Source of the DNA: Nissolia schottii
Taxonomy: Eukaryota; Streptophyta; Magnoliopsida; Fabales; Fabaceae
Length of the DNA stretch: 64,000 nucleotides
Direction of reading: 5' to 3'
Assembly (NCBI GenBank): GCA_003254905.1
Contig: QANU01099655.1
Location: 247,437 to 311,436 of the forward strand
Within the stretch, counting starts at the first letter, position 1. Each line of letters starts with the position of its first letter. This document shows, piece by piece, positions 1-11,190 of the stretch. A model generated the notes under the pieces. It worked only from the letters and a program-made list of their open reading frames with translations, ran no database searches and had not been told where the DNA came from. A program made the position numbers and the translations under genes.

Positions 1-1346
1 TTATGTGTAAGCTAGTTTTATTGTCACCATATAGTCATTGCATGGTGTATATATAATATATATATAGCGGTATCAAATGTATAACTTTTTTGCATATCCA
101 TGCACAAACTTTTTCTACATACATGTTATTTTATAGGAATTTTGATCAATGAATAATCATAAATTGTTCACTATAAATATGAAATAAAATTTATAAAAGA
201 GAGGGATTACTTGTAATCCCTCTGTCGATTAGATATTTTCAACTGCGAGTTTAGAAGAAAGTTTAATGAAGTTTTGAATAATTTTAGGAATTGCGTAAGT
301 AAAAAGACAAATTAATGAAAAATAACAAATTACAAGAGCTAAATAGAAAATAATTAATCCTAAAAAATTGAAAGATGGAAAGCAAGTAAATGAAAATTAC
401 TTGATTATTCTCTTGAATAGAATGTCACTGGGATTTGGGAGAGCATGTGAAAATTTTACAAACAAGTGTTTTTCGATTTTGATCTACCATCAGGCATCCT
501 ATTTATAGGCATTATAATATTCATGCATATTTCTCACCTGTCTACCAAACAATTGACATTTGCTTCAGTGTCTCCACTCCACTTCGCGGATAACTCGCTA
601 ACCACTTCTCTGAAATGTGTTGCACATCCTTTGTAACTGGTGTGCACTATCTGTTGGTAATTCCTCCAATGCGCGTTCTGAATAACTACTTTGCTTTTAA
701 ATTTTCAATGTCAAATAGAGGTGTCAACAAATTTTTTTTACACCTTTCTATTGGACAACACAAATGACCATTATTACTAGTTTTGAAAATCATTCAAGTT
801 TCAAAGAGGGTCGCTACTTTTAAGCTCATCTAATTGACCCTATATTCATGAATCTTACATTATTCGTCCACTTTTCAAATCACTATTTGTCATTCGGTCG
901 CTACTTGACTATAACTCGATCTTACAAGATTGCCTCCGGCTATTCTTCAATATTTAATCAACACTTATAGTTTGACCTTATAAGGTCGCTTTTTTTTTCT
1001 TTTTTTTCTTTTGATTCAGTCTACACCTCCATGTGATTTCTCAAGGTCGAGTGAGGCTTATATCATCAAGATCAACTAAAGAGGGTCGCCTAGCCTAATT
1101 CTTTCTTAGATGACTCATTTCTTAGTGCTTGTCCTTTAACATTTCCTTATATTTTACTTTAATACTCTTATTGTAAAACTCTTGTATTTCCTTAAAAATC
1201 ATTTAGGTATAACCCATGCACAAATATTTTTCACATATGAAATCAAATCAAACCAGATATGTAGCGCATTAAATAACAAAAAATAATTGTCGCACCCTTC
1301 CCCTACTCTCCACTAACACTCTAAGCGCATAGACTTAGTCGCTGGC
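1..1346. other. AT-rich intergenic DNA, no gene seen
   Basis: No reading frame here shows a recognisable domain or plausible exon structure. The first 730 bases have a texture often found in plant LTRs: a low-complexity A-rich stretch followed by a short unique sequence. I see no paired LTR, primer-binding site or polypurine tract, so no element is called. Confidence 0.5.
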
Positions 1347-1800
1347 ATGCACAAAATTTTTAAGCAGATGCACAAACTTTTAAACTGATGTGCACAAACT
1401 TTTCAATAAGCAAAAACAACGAATAAGACGAAAATGAAACAAATAAGAAATTTTTAGTACTCACGTGCATAAGCTTTGAATAAAAATGCACAAACTTTTC
1501 TAGACGCATGCACAAACTTTTAAACAACCAAAAACAAAAAATATGATGGAAAACGAAAACGACACGAAGAAGAAAATTTTGGTGCTCACACACATTTTTT
1601 AACAATAATGTACAAAAGTTTTTACACATATACACAAACTTTTAACAACAAAAAAAGAATGTTATGACAGACACAAACACTAAAACAAAGAAGAAAAAAA
1701 AACGTTAGCGCTTACACACACTCACACTTTTGAACAATCATGCACAATCTTTTTTCACACATGCACAAACTTTTGAATAACTAGAAAAAAAATGACAAAA
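1347..1800. repeat. Diverged tandem repeat, about 125-bp unit, about four copies
   Basis: The phrase TGCACAAACTTTT recurs seven or eight times. It sits inside a longer unit that also contains an AACAAC-rich stretch, an AAGAAGAAAAT-like stretch and a closing GTGCTCAC or GCGCTTAC. Units begin near 1347, 1464, 1589 and 1715, giving a period of about 117 to 126 bp. The copies are diverged, so the array is old. The minus-strand open frames over it are a by-product of the repeat. Confidence 0.75.
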
Positions 1801-3360
1801 AAGTAATAACTTTGAGATGTATAATGTCCTGCAAAAAAGAAAAAAATGAAAAAGGGATTATATCAAGATAGCGTATGTGATAAATGAAACAAAACAAACA
1901 AGAAAACTGAAAAAATGAAAGGAAAAAAAAAATACATATGTGATAAATGAATAAAAAAAAAAGAAGAAAAAAAAGGAGAGTGATGGGAGAAGAGAGAAAA
2001 TATGTATTTAATGTGGTGGCAAAAAAGTGGTGTACACAAAATATTTTTAAAAAACAAAAATGAGTACATGTACATGAGATAGATCGATATCTACAATTTA
2101 AACCAATGAGTTCGTGCACATATCCACTCACACATATGTATTAGATTGTTAATAGCTCTCCAACCCGAATTTTTTATTTGCTTTTTTCCTACGTTATTTT
2201 AGAATTTTTAAATTATTTTATTACTCTTTTTTAGAATTTATTTAAGTAATTTCATCTGTTATTTATTTTTTATGCTTTTATTATTATTATTATTATTATT
2301 TTTTGTAGATTTTAGTTATTTTCAGATAAAAAAAATCAAAGGAGATATTTCATATTTGAAGATCTGAAGAAGATAAAAGAGAAAATTCAAAGAGAATATT
2401 TTAATCAAATGGTGAATGATTTTTGTGTTGCCTTTATCATCAATTTTGCACCTTGATAGAGGATGAATTTTGACTTAGCTCCAACTATAAAGTTGTAAAT
2501 CTCTTCCTTAGCTTTGATTAGAGACTTTGATCACCTCAATCAAGCGTCTATAGCAAAAATTATGACCTTTTTACCACTGTAGTGCAAAGCTATAAAAAAC
2601 TATGCGTGAATAGTAATTACCAAAACGTGAAATTTTATTTTTTTTTTCTACTCAATTTGGATCTATTCTCTGTAAATAGAATATCTATAAGAGCTCCAAA
2701 GGAACTCATGCCACCGGAATTCATAAATTAGAGAACAGGGTAACCCTAAGAGTTTCTCCAGTGTCTCTCAAAAGTGTATGCACCCTTATTCTATTCATTA
2801 GACACAAACTACTTTTTCGTCACTTTTTGTTGTCATTTTTTATAATAACACACAATTTAAGAAATTATTTGATTGACATTAAGATAGAAAGAATATAGAA
2901 TGTATATGACAAAATTAAATCATAAACCTTAAACATTAAACCTTAACTATCTAGTGTTATGAAAAATATGAGAGGTAACAATGGTAAACTTGTAAAAAGA
3001 TACATTTAATACTTTCTTAATTTACTGGAACGATAAATAATCTTGGATAAATTTTGTTTAAAAAATAACAATAAAAAATAGACGAAGGAAATAATTTTAA
3101 AGGAGAATATCAGTGCCCATGGAATTTCACCAAACAAACTATCTCTACCCTTATTTATACCCATTTATTTGACTGATTTAATTAATTAGTTAATAAAATA
3201 AAAAAATAGCAAGAAATTACCTTCACAATTAAAAAAAATAATCTTTTTATGACTCATTCCATTACATTTTTATGCACTATGTCATGTTCAATTATTTCAA
3301 TGTTTTTTTTATTAAACAATTGGTTGAATATTTGATTGGTACAAAATAAAAAATTGTTAT
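1801..3360. other. AT-rich intergenic DNA
   Basis: Poly(A/T)-rich sequence with a short (TTA)n run near 2279-2300. No gene, RNA gene or complete mobile element is recognised. Confidence 0.5.
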
Positions 3361-3369
3361 TTATACATA

Positions 3370-3500
3370 TAAAAAGATATAGACATTTTGTCACATATCT
3401 CACAATACATTATGAAGCTCATCAACTACATTGTAAACCTCACAATGTAGTATGAGAGATGTGATATTGTGTCAAACACCTTTTTTACATGTTTAAATAA
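3370..3500. mobile_element. Small foldback MITE, copy 1 (diverged)
   Basis: Two arms near 3388-3413 and 3440-3470 are imperfect reverse complements, sharing a core like CACATCTCTCA followed by TACATT. The layout matches two better-preserved copies at 4466-4636 and 19117-19245. It has no coding capacity. It is interpreted as a miniature foldback transposon. The family is assigned only by similarity among these three copies. Confidence 0.45.
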
Positions 3501-4016
3501 CATAATTACATAAAATATCATTAGGCCCACTAGTACCAGTAAACTCGTGTAATACATCTAAATTTTGGAATCTTCTCCCATTCTATTTCAGGCTGTTCCT
3601 GTCAACCAACGTCAATAGTATGGCGCATTATTAATTAATCACATATTAAGTGAAATAAGAGGGCCAATTTAGGTCACATGTCAGATCATGGGCAAAGCAT
3701 AATCAAGGGGAAATGATATGAGAATGTATTGAACTAATGAGAAATGTATATTGCAGGTGAAGTCTAATCTACACACTGGTCTCAACTTAATTGATAAAGG
3801 CTCAACTTTGAAAGATATGAAATTTTTTAACAAGTAGATTTCAAGAATAAGAAGAAAAAACCCTAATTTTGTTTCTTTCAATTTTCAAAAGTCGGATTTG
3901 ATAGTTCTTCCTTTTTCGGAAGTACGCTTAACGGTGGTTGTTGATGTGGTATTTAATAGAGTGATGTGGTACCTCATTCACGTTAGCGTTGTCTGTATGT
4001 ATGTCTCGCACATGAT

Positions 4017-4093
4017 ATTAAATGACACTAATATAGATGGAATGACGTGATAATTAATGTGTCACGTCGTTCTATTAAGTGTCACATTAACAA
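4017..4093. repeat. Imperfect inverted repeat (hairpin), arms about 35 bp
   Basis: The left arm contains AATGACACTAATATAGA then GACGTGA. The right arm contains TCACGTC then TCTATTAAGTGTCACATT, its near reverse complement, with almost no loop. It differs in sequence from the foldback MITE family nearby. It may be a separate small element or a remnant of a larger one. Confidence 0.55.
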
Positions 4094-4465
4094 TTACAAT
4101 TAGACATACTAACATAAAGACTAACAAGTCTAACTTTAAAAATTAAAAAGAACGAAATTGAGAAAAAAAAAATAACATAAACAAAATTGATCAAAATAAA
4201 AATTGAAAATAACTAAGTTGAGTTTAATTTCAAAAAGAAAGTAGCGGGGGAGTACTTTTGGGTCATGATGTCAAAAAAGAATAAGGCTAAGAAAAGGCAT
4301 AAAGTGAAAGTGGAACTAGCTAGTGCCATTTGTGAGTGAGTCGACCAAGGTCAGGCAGCCACACGAGACCAGCAACAGCACGAGTGGAGCGGTGTTGGCT
4401 GTCCTCCAAGCCCCATATATGTTCAATGCATTTTGTTCCTTTCTTAATGAAAAAATGAAAATAAA

Positions 4466-4636
4466 AATAGTATTATTTTAACATCAAACTTAATATAGAT
4501 ATTAAAATTTTTCTTTTACATATATTATTGGGTCCATATTTACATCATATTATGTAAGTGTGGACCTCATAATGTGTGTGAGATAAAATACTTAATATCT
4601 ACGCTAAACTTAATGTCAAAGTAATATTTTTCAAAA
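4466..4636. mobile_element. Small foldback MITE, copy 2
   Basis: The two halves are near reverse complements over about 70 bp. The left half runs from AGTATTATTTTAACATC through ATAGATATTAA. The right half, read in reverse, gives AATATTACTTTGACATT through GTAGATATTAA. The centre contains the shared GTGTGTGAGATAAAA core. It has no open frame and is the best-preserved hairpin of this family in the window. Confidence 0.65.
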
Positions 4637-5517
4637 AATAAATAGTAATAAGCTTACGTTCTCAACCATATTGCATAGCCGATGCCTTATTCTATTGCAT
4701 GCGTAACTTTCCCACTGCAACTTTATTTTATTTTATTTTATTTTATTGTTGTTTTGTTATAATAACATTAGAGCATTACATCACAATCTTCACGACGTAA
4801 TACATCAATTGTCCCATTACATAACAATCCGTTTAAAAAAGTGTTGAGTGCTTCGCCGAGGGAGAATTCACTTTTGTGTCCCTTTACATATATGAAGAGG
4901 AGTCCAACGAAGTCCTCATTCAATGAAAAATGCATCCTCTTTTGTAAAATTTATACATAATCTACACACATTTACTATTGATTTTTGAAAAATTCTTCTA
5001 TCCACCACGAAAATAGAGTTTTTCGTTGTTCCACTTGAATTTTAGTCACAAAATAATTAGAAAAAAAGAAGAGAAAATACTTAAAAGAAATAAATGTGTA
5101 GTGAAAAAGCAATATGGAGAAAGAGAAGATTTATTCCGTCAAAGAAGGTAAAATGTCTCTGGTTCTATCTCAGCTCTTGTGTAAGCCCTAACATTTTTAC
5201 CAAATGGAGCACAATCCTTGGTTCTAGCTCACTGCCCATAATTCCTTTATTATATTTTTATGAAAAATGTAATAATTGTAATATTTATTTTTTAATTGAA
5301 ACCATGAATACATACTAGACTCCTTTTAACTTTGGTTTGGGCTATAGTAACATGTTGTAAGATAAAGTTCTTTAACCTTATTTTTCTTAGACCTCTGTGT
5401 TTTTTGGCCTTTTGCCTCTCACCCCTCACTTTTGAATTTGGTGGCATGTTTCCATCTTAAAAAAACATTATTATTTTTTTCCCTGTCAAATCGCTTGAAC
5501 TAAATTAACATTTGATA
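4637..5517. other. Intergenic DNA before the assembly gap
   Basis: AT-rich sequence with a (TTTTA)n run near 4724-4745. Short open frames here, such as the 74-codon one at 5094-5318, have no recognisable features. Confidence 0.5.
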
Positions 5518-6517
5518 NNNNNNNNNNNNNNNNNNNNNNNNNNNNNNNNNNNNNNNNNNNNNNNNNNNNNNNNNNNNNNNNNNNNNNNNNNNNNNNNNNN
5601 NNNNNNNNNNNNNNNNNNNNNNNNNNNNNNNNNNNNNNNNNNNNNNNNNNNNNNNNNNNNNNNNNNNNNNNNNNNNNNNNNNNNNNNNNNNNNNNNNNNN
5701 NNNNNNNNNNNNNNNNNNNNNNNNNNNNNNNNNNNNNNNNNNNNNNNNNNNNNNNNNNNNNNNNNNNNNNNNNNNNNNNNNNNNNNNNNNNNNNNNNNNN
5801 NNNNNNNNNNNNNNNNNNNNNNNNNNNNNNNNNNNNNNNNNNNNNNNNNNNNNNNNNNNNNNNNNNNNNNNNNNNNNNNNNNNNNNNNNNNNNNNNNNNN
5901 NNNNNNNNNNNNNNNNNNNNNNNNNNNNNNNNNNNNNNNNNNNNNNNNNNNNNNNNNNNNNNNNNNNNNNNNNNNNNNNNNNNNNNNNNNNNNNNNNNNN
6001 NNNNNNNNNNNNNNNNNNNNNNNNNNNNNNNNNNNNNNNNNNNNNNNNNNNNNNNNNNNNNNNNNNNNNNNNNNNNNNNNNNNNNNNNNNNNNNNNNNNN
6101 NNNNNNNNNNNNNNNNNNNNNNNNNNNNNNNNNNNNNNNNNNNNNNNNNNNNNNNNNNNNNNNNNNNNNNNNNNNNNNNNNNNNNNNNNNNNNNNNNNNN
6201 NNNNNNNNNNNNNNNNNNNNNNNNNNNNNNNNNNNNNNNNNNNNNNNNNNNNNNNNNNNNNNNNNNNNNNNNNNNNNNNNNNNNNNNNNNNNNNNNNNNN
6301 NNNNNNNNNNNNNNNNNNNNNNNNNNNNNNNNNNNNNNNNNNNNNNNNNNNNNNNNNNNNNNNNNNNNNNNNNNNNNNNNNNNNNNNNNNNNNNNNNNNN
6401 NNNNNNNNNNNNNNNNNNNNNNNNNNNNNNNNNNNNNNNNNNNNNNNNNNNNNNNNNNNNNNNNNNNNNNNNNNNNNNNNNNNNNNNNNNNNNNNNNNNN
6501 NNNNNNNNNNNNNNNNN
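5518..6517. other. Assembly gap, exactly 1,000 N
   Basis: A run of 1,000 undetermined bases. The round number suggests a fixed-size scaffold gap rather than a measured length. Any frame that reads across it is an artefact. Confidence 0.99.
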
Positions 6518-7371
6518 GAGAGGCAAATGCAACAATTGAGGATAATGAGTTAAGCTCTAAGACTGATAAACCAATGGCCCATCAACCCCTTCAGATACAT
6601 GCATATATAAAGGAATTGGTTATCATTAGCTAAGTAATAAATGAGATAATCGGAGAGAATTAGAGATGAGGAATTGAGTGTGTATTAATGGGCTGAGTTA
6701 TTCTTTGAGCTCATCCTCCTTATAGTCTCACTGAATGAAATTCTTCAGAGTTGTATTTGCCACACGCTTTCTAGCACTCCTCCTCAATCCCACTGAATCT
6801 GAATCTACAACCATGTGTCTCATTTATCAAACATATTTCTGATGTATAAGATCCTCAACTATAACTAAGAGGCAAGTACAAAGCATACTATATGTTTATG
6901 ATGCTCATTATCTTCCTATTTCTCATACTTTAAGAGAGCATGTGTTAATATAAGGAATCAGGTTTTTAGGAAGAAAGAGAGGTATTTAGAAAGTCATAAA
7001 TCTTAAGAAGAACAGAAAGTTTTTATTTCTACATATTTCGATGATCTTACAAGAAGGAGGAGGCCTCAATTTATAGAAAGAGGCTTCCATAAAATGACAA
7101 ACTAAGTAGATAAGCTCGAGTACAATTTACTAATACACACAACACATGTATTTTACAAGGATAGACAAATTCACATCACACGTATCTTGCAAACAAATTT
7201 TTTAAAGTAACTTTTCATAAAGTGGCTTTTAGTCTCTAAAACAGTGATGTATGGGTTCATAGTTATGAGAGAGATTCTGATCTTTCAAGTACTCTTTCTT
7301 GTCTTCTTCTTCTTCTTCCATTTTTTCTTTCCAATGATTTTGAGGCAACTGATCTAGCCTTTGTCACGCCC
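6518..7371. other. Intergenic DNA, retroelement-like texture
   Basis: No gene is visible. The stretch 6900-7290 reads like the 5' transcribed part of a plant LTR written in reverse, with mixed A-rich and short unique sequence. No partner LTR or internal domain is present in the window, so this is only an impression. Confidence 0.3.
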
Positions 7372-7675
7372 TAACTTAGGATGTGACCGCACGTAGGGCT
7401 ACAACCCTATGAAAGCACTGACATGGCATACTAAAACATGTAATAAATGCAAATGATAAATAAATACTACTGATTCATTAATTAATAACTAAAAACTGTT
7501 TACATATACTGAACTGAGATATAATTAATTTACAAAATGGTACTAGTATTTGAACTGAAATGCATAAAACTATAATGGACCCTACCCTAGGTGTATGGAG
7601 CATAACTGATATACTCGGTAGTCCCTACTACGAAGCAGAGATTACCACAGATGTTTGGAATCCTTCATCCTTGCT
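7372..7675 (+). mobile_element. Possible solo LTR of a Ty3-gypsy-type retrotransposon
   Basis: The stretch begins with TGTCACGCCCTAACTTAGGA. A start of TGTCACGCCC is common in plant gypsy LTRs. It continues with the A-rich body and the CCCTACCCTAGGTG type segment usual in such LTRs. The 3' border and target duplication could not be fixed, because it runs directly into a decayed MULE fragment. Confidence 0.35.
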
Positions 7676-7779
7676 TTACTGAACGAGGGTATCGTCCTCA
7701 CTAGCCTCAGTTGAATCTAAAAGTGGTTTGACAGAGGAGTGAGTTGTCAACTTAGTAGTGGATACCTCGGTACCACCCA

Positions 7780-8470
7780 AATAACAAGTATTGCAGGCAA
7801 AACATATATTTGACAACGTGACCACAAATCTGTCAGAGTGTTGGAATAATATGCTGAAGGGGACACAATCTCTTCCGATTATGACTATAGACCACTTACT
7901 ATAAGTTGGTGAAGACGTTCTATGACAAAGGGCAGACAACACAAGCTCAGCTAAGGGTAGGGGCAAATTTTTGTGAGTACTTGTCAGACTCGATTGAGGC
8001 TAGTAGTCATCAAAGGAGAAACATGCATGTTAGACTGATAAGTCAGGACGTGACTTACGAGGTGTTGGTGCGTGACTAGACTGGGGTATTTATCTAGAGG
8101 TCCTTTAAGGTTGACTTAAGTAACAGAACCTGTGACTGTAGAGCATTCCAGGCATTGCACTTCCCTTGTTGCCATGCAGTAGCAACATGTCATCAGACAC
8201 GACTCGATTGGGCTAGCTATGTTCATCTTGTTTATAGTATGGAGTATGTTGCTCACGTGTATATGGGATAGTTCATACCCCCTGCCTAATAAGCATTTGT
8301 TGCCTCGGCCAAGTGGACGTATCATCTTACCAAATTCGACAATGAGACGTACAAGTGACGATTGACCTGTCTCTACCCATATTCCAAAATAGATGAACAA
8401 AATTGAACTAGATAGGATAAGACTTGGCATGTGTCGTCAGCCTAGTCACACGAGATGTGAATGTCTGCAT
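7780..8470 (+). pseudogene. Decayed Mutator-like (MULE) transposase C-terminus
   Basis: Several frames on the plus strand line up with the C-terminal part of plant MULE transposases. Near 7812 the frame reads NLSECWNNMLKG then LPIM, the segment preceding the SWIM finger in this family. From 8014 a second frame reads RRNMHVRLISQDV. From 8131 it reads CDCRAFQALHFPCCHAVA, a SWIM zinc finger (CxC...CxH). A third frame at 8415-8460 reads MCRQPSHTRCEC, a zinc knuckle. At least two frameshifts and several stops separate these pieces, so it is not functional. The catalytic DDE region is not seen here; it may be lost or lie in the assembly gap or under the possible solo LTR upstream. Confidence 0.75.
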
Positions 8471-8762
8471 ATAAATGCTAGTGGATAGTAGTATAGTGTC
8501 ATGGTTACTATGGATGGCTTGTTATGTATTGCTCCATGTTATTAAAGTGTTTATGTAAAACTTTTACTAATGACTTGTTACTTATTATGTGATTTTTTGT
8601 TAAGTTGTTGTTAATAACTTTATTCTTTATTCATACTTAAACAAATTAGTCATAAATAAATAACAAAGTCAATGAGGTAACATACATAAAGTTACATTAA
8701 AAAATATCTAAGGTAACATAAAGTTATCTAAAATTGCATTAAATTTACAAAATAATATAGAC

Positions 8763-8785
8763 ACCCTAAACCTAAACCCTAAACT
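8763..8785. repeat. Short interstitial telomere-like repeat
   Basis: Three units of CCCTAAA, CCTAAA and CCCTAAA in a row. Short telo-box-like runs are common in plant genomes. This one is too short to indicate a telomere fusion. Confidence 0.6.
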
Positions 8786-8894
8786 ATCTATCTGCTGCAT
8801 CGTCATGTCGACCTCCAGGGACATTGTATTTTCTTCCCTTGAGGCACGTCGGCGTGTGAATCAATCAATTGGAGCAACGTGGATGCTGCTGTGG

Positions 8895-9125
8895 AGTCGA
8901 ATTGTGAAGGAATCGATTTAAAGCTATTTAATTATGTGTATGAATGAGTCGATTTCAATAGATTCCTGTAAGAGTCAATTTCAATAGACTCTTGTAGGAA
9001 TCGAGAGTCGATTGAAATTGGCTCGTATTTAAAAATAAAAATTGAAAGTCGATTTAAATTGACTTTCAATTTTATTTTATCTTTTTTAAAAAGTTAAACG
9101 AGACTCGATTTAAATCGACTTTTTT
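8895..9125. repeat. Field of palindromic AGTCGATTTAAATCGACT-like motifs
   Basis: The self-complementary phrase AGTCGATTTAAATCGACT and near variants (GTCGATTTCAATAGACTC, AGTCGATTGAAATTGGCTC, AGTCGATTTAAATTGACTTT) occur at least six times in about 230 bp, in both senses. No coding frame is present. Origin unknown; it could be the subterminal region of a DNA transposon. Confidence 0.6.
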
Positions 9126-9130
9126 TATAA

Positions 9131-10059
9131 GAAAATTACTTTATTTTGGGAACAACTTTTAAATTGATTTATTTGGATAATGGGGTATTTTATATAGTTT
9201 ATTTTTAAAAAAATTCAAAAAGGAAAAAAATTAATACTGCTGCAATAATAAAATTTAATTAAGAGTACTTTTAATTTAAACAATTTTAACACATTTTTAT
9301 GTCAAGACCTATTTATGCAATTTGCAGCCACAGTATTAATTTAATAAAATATATTTATAGTGATGATGCCATGATTTGACCTCCCGCAGATAAAGTTTGA
9401 TTAGAATTGTAATATATATACTTTTTATATTTAAAAAATTACATTGATTAATTACACTTAAATATATTGGAATTAATTGAGAGAGGTTGTTTTAGCAAGT
9501 CTCTTATTCAAGACTAGGAGGTGCCTATTACTAAAAGTAGTGATAATGATCTTCTTTTAAGAATTTGAGATTATCAAAATATACATATATATATATATAT
9601 ATAAATATATATAATTTTTCTTCATCTGCTGTTATTAGTAAGAGCATACTTGGTCTAATATTTTATATTTTATTATTTTACAATTACTTGTCTAATATTT
9701 GAATATTGATGATGTGTTAATTAATAAGAACCTTTTTTTTGGTAATGATTAATAAGAACCCTAAATACATTAATGAATATTGTAAAATTGTAAAATAATA
9801 TAATGGATCTCAAATCCGTAACCTTTCTTTAATGACGGTAATTAATAATTACCATTACAGCGTATCATAATAGTATACCAAAATGATTTCTTAATCTTGT
9901 GTTAAAATATCATTTTGTGTAAATAATTAAATGACAGTCATTGAAAAGAAAGGGGGTTGACGCGAGATTTCATTTCTGTCCTTAATAATGAACACACATC
10001 GCACTCATCTCACAGAAATCAACGGCTGAGATTAACTCCTCGGTTTTAGGCTCTTTGTT
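9131..10059. other. AT-rich upstream region of the FLZ gene
   Basis: AT-rich DNA with a (TA)n run near 9582-9604. No gene is seen. The last few hundred bases must contain the promoter of the FLZ gene at 10195. No single TATA box could be chosen with confidence. Confidence 0.5.
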
Positions 10060-10194
10060 TTATCTCTCCCCCTCCCCTTCCTCTCACCTGAGCTTCTCTG
10101 CTTCTCTGACTCTCTCTCTTCTTCTTCAACCCTTCGCACTTGTGACACTTAATAGCAGCAGCAGCAGAAGCAGCAGAAGAAGAAGAAGAGGAAG
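10060..10194 (+). promoter_or_regulatory. Pyrimidine-rich probable 5' UTR of the FLZ gene
   Basis: CT-rich sequence (TCTCTCCCCCTCC, then CTCTCTCTTCTTCTTC) followed by a GCA/GAA repeat runs straight into the ATG at 10195. This is typical of plant leaders. The transcription start is inferred, not seen. Confidence 0.45.
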
Positions 10195-10707
10195 ATGCTG
10201 TTAGGGAAGAGACCCCGTCCTCCAATGAAGAGAACCACAAGCATGTCAGAGATAACCTTGGATCTCAACACACCCGCACCCGCACCCGGCGATGCTGCTC
10301 CAGATCCGAACCACCAGGAACCGTCGTGGTGGAAACAGCCTCAAGCAGCACCAGATCAGAGCAGGGTATTGGCCACGGTGTCGCCCAGAAACCACAGAAG
10401 GCAGTGTTCTTCAGCTGACGTGGAACACTTCTTGCGTTCCTGCTCTCTCTGCAAACGCCCCTTGGTTCCCGGGCGCGACATCTACATGTACAGGTTGCTC
10501 TAGTTTCCTTCTTCTTCTTGTTTACTTAATTTGGATTCCAAAGGTTAATTTAATTAGAATTGCAGAGGGGACAGTGGTTTCTGCAGTCAAGAGTGCCGTC
10601 AGGAGCAGATGAAGGAGGACGAGAAGAAGGATAAGTTTTGTGTGGCATCTAAGAAACAAGTTCAACCTCTTCATCCGCCTCCTTCTGCCTCTCAAGTCGC
10701 CACCTAA
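10195..10707 (+). CDS. FLZ-type zinc finger protein (DUF581 family), two exons
   Basis: The exons are 10195-10493 and 10566-10707. The intron is 72 bp with GT/AG ends and splits an Arg codon (AG|A). The product is 146 aa. The FLZ domain runs from about residue 79 to 115: FLRSCSLC, then GRDIYMYR, then [11 protein letters not shown]. Cys83, Cys86, Cys106 and Cys110 form the zinc-binding set. The intron falls right after YMYR, inside the domain. The N-terminal half is low complexity with a basic start and a [10 protein letters not shown] stretch; the C-terminus is charged, then Pro-rich. FLZ proteins are plant-specific adaptors known to bind SnRK1 kinase subunits in energy and stress signalling. 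Which SnRK1-linked role this one has is inferred from family only. The start is chosen because it is the first ATG after a CT-rich leader and gives one uninterrupted exon. The length is normal for a short FLZ protein. Confidence 0.9.
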
Positions 10708-11111
10708 TATTTATTAATTAGGCCAAAACTCCTCCCTCCTAATCATCCCACTCCCCCCTCGAATTATATGTTTATTCAGCCAGCCTCCCCCCTCTCATCT
10801 TTTTACTCTCTTTCTCTTTGGTTTTTGGTTGTGTAATTTTCATCATGGTGCTTTTTCTTTTCCCCTTGGGGAGAGTGGGTATTGGTCGCCTTCTATGCTT
10901 GTGAATGCCCATGTAATTTTGAAGCATGCTCTAGTAATTTCTATCGGATTGTGATTTTTGAATCATCATATATGTGACTGACAATAAATAAAAAGCTAAA
11001 AGCATAACAAATTAACAACATAGAGCGTAACTCAATTGGTCCCCTGCTGTTTTCCCTTTTCGCTGGTAATCAAGAGGAAGACAAACTGCATTCGCGTCCT
11101 TACCCTCTCCA
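10708..11111 (+). other. 3' UTR and downstream DNA of the FLZ gene
   Basis: Pyrimidine-rich sequence after the stop codon. AATAAATAAA at about 10984 is a plausible polyadenylation signal, about 280 bp past the stop. Nothing else is recognised. Confidence 0.45.
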
Positions 11112-11190
11112 TCACATCACATCACATCACATCATCGCCAGTGCGCTCACAGTGATGATGATGGTGGTGGTGGTGGTGGAGGAGGAATGG
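11112..11190. repeat. Microsatellites (CATCA)n and (GAT)n/(GGT)n
   Basis: About five units of CATCA at 11112-11136, followed shortly by GATGATGATG and then a GGT run. These are simple repeats that could serve as polymorphic markers. Confidence 0.8.

Noticed and set aside
5486..6633. Long open frames on both strands across the N run
   Set aside because: They are open only because undetermined bases contain no stop codons.
8116..8430. 104-codon minus-strand frame
   Set aside because: It is the opposite-strand shadow of the decayed MULE SWIM and zinc-knuckle region.
11015..11060. GAGCGTAACTCAATTGGT resembling a tRNA D-arm
   Set aside because: No acceptor stem, anticodon arm or T-loop follows.
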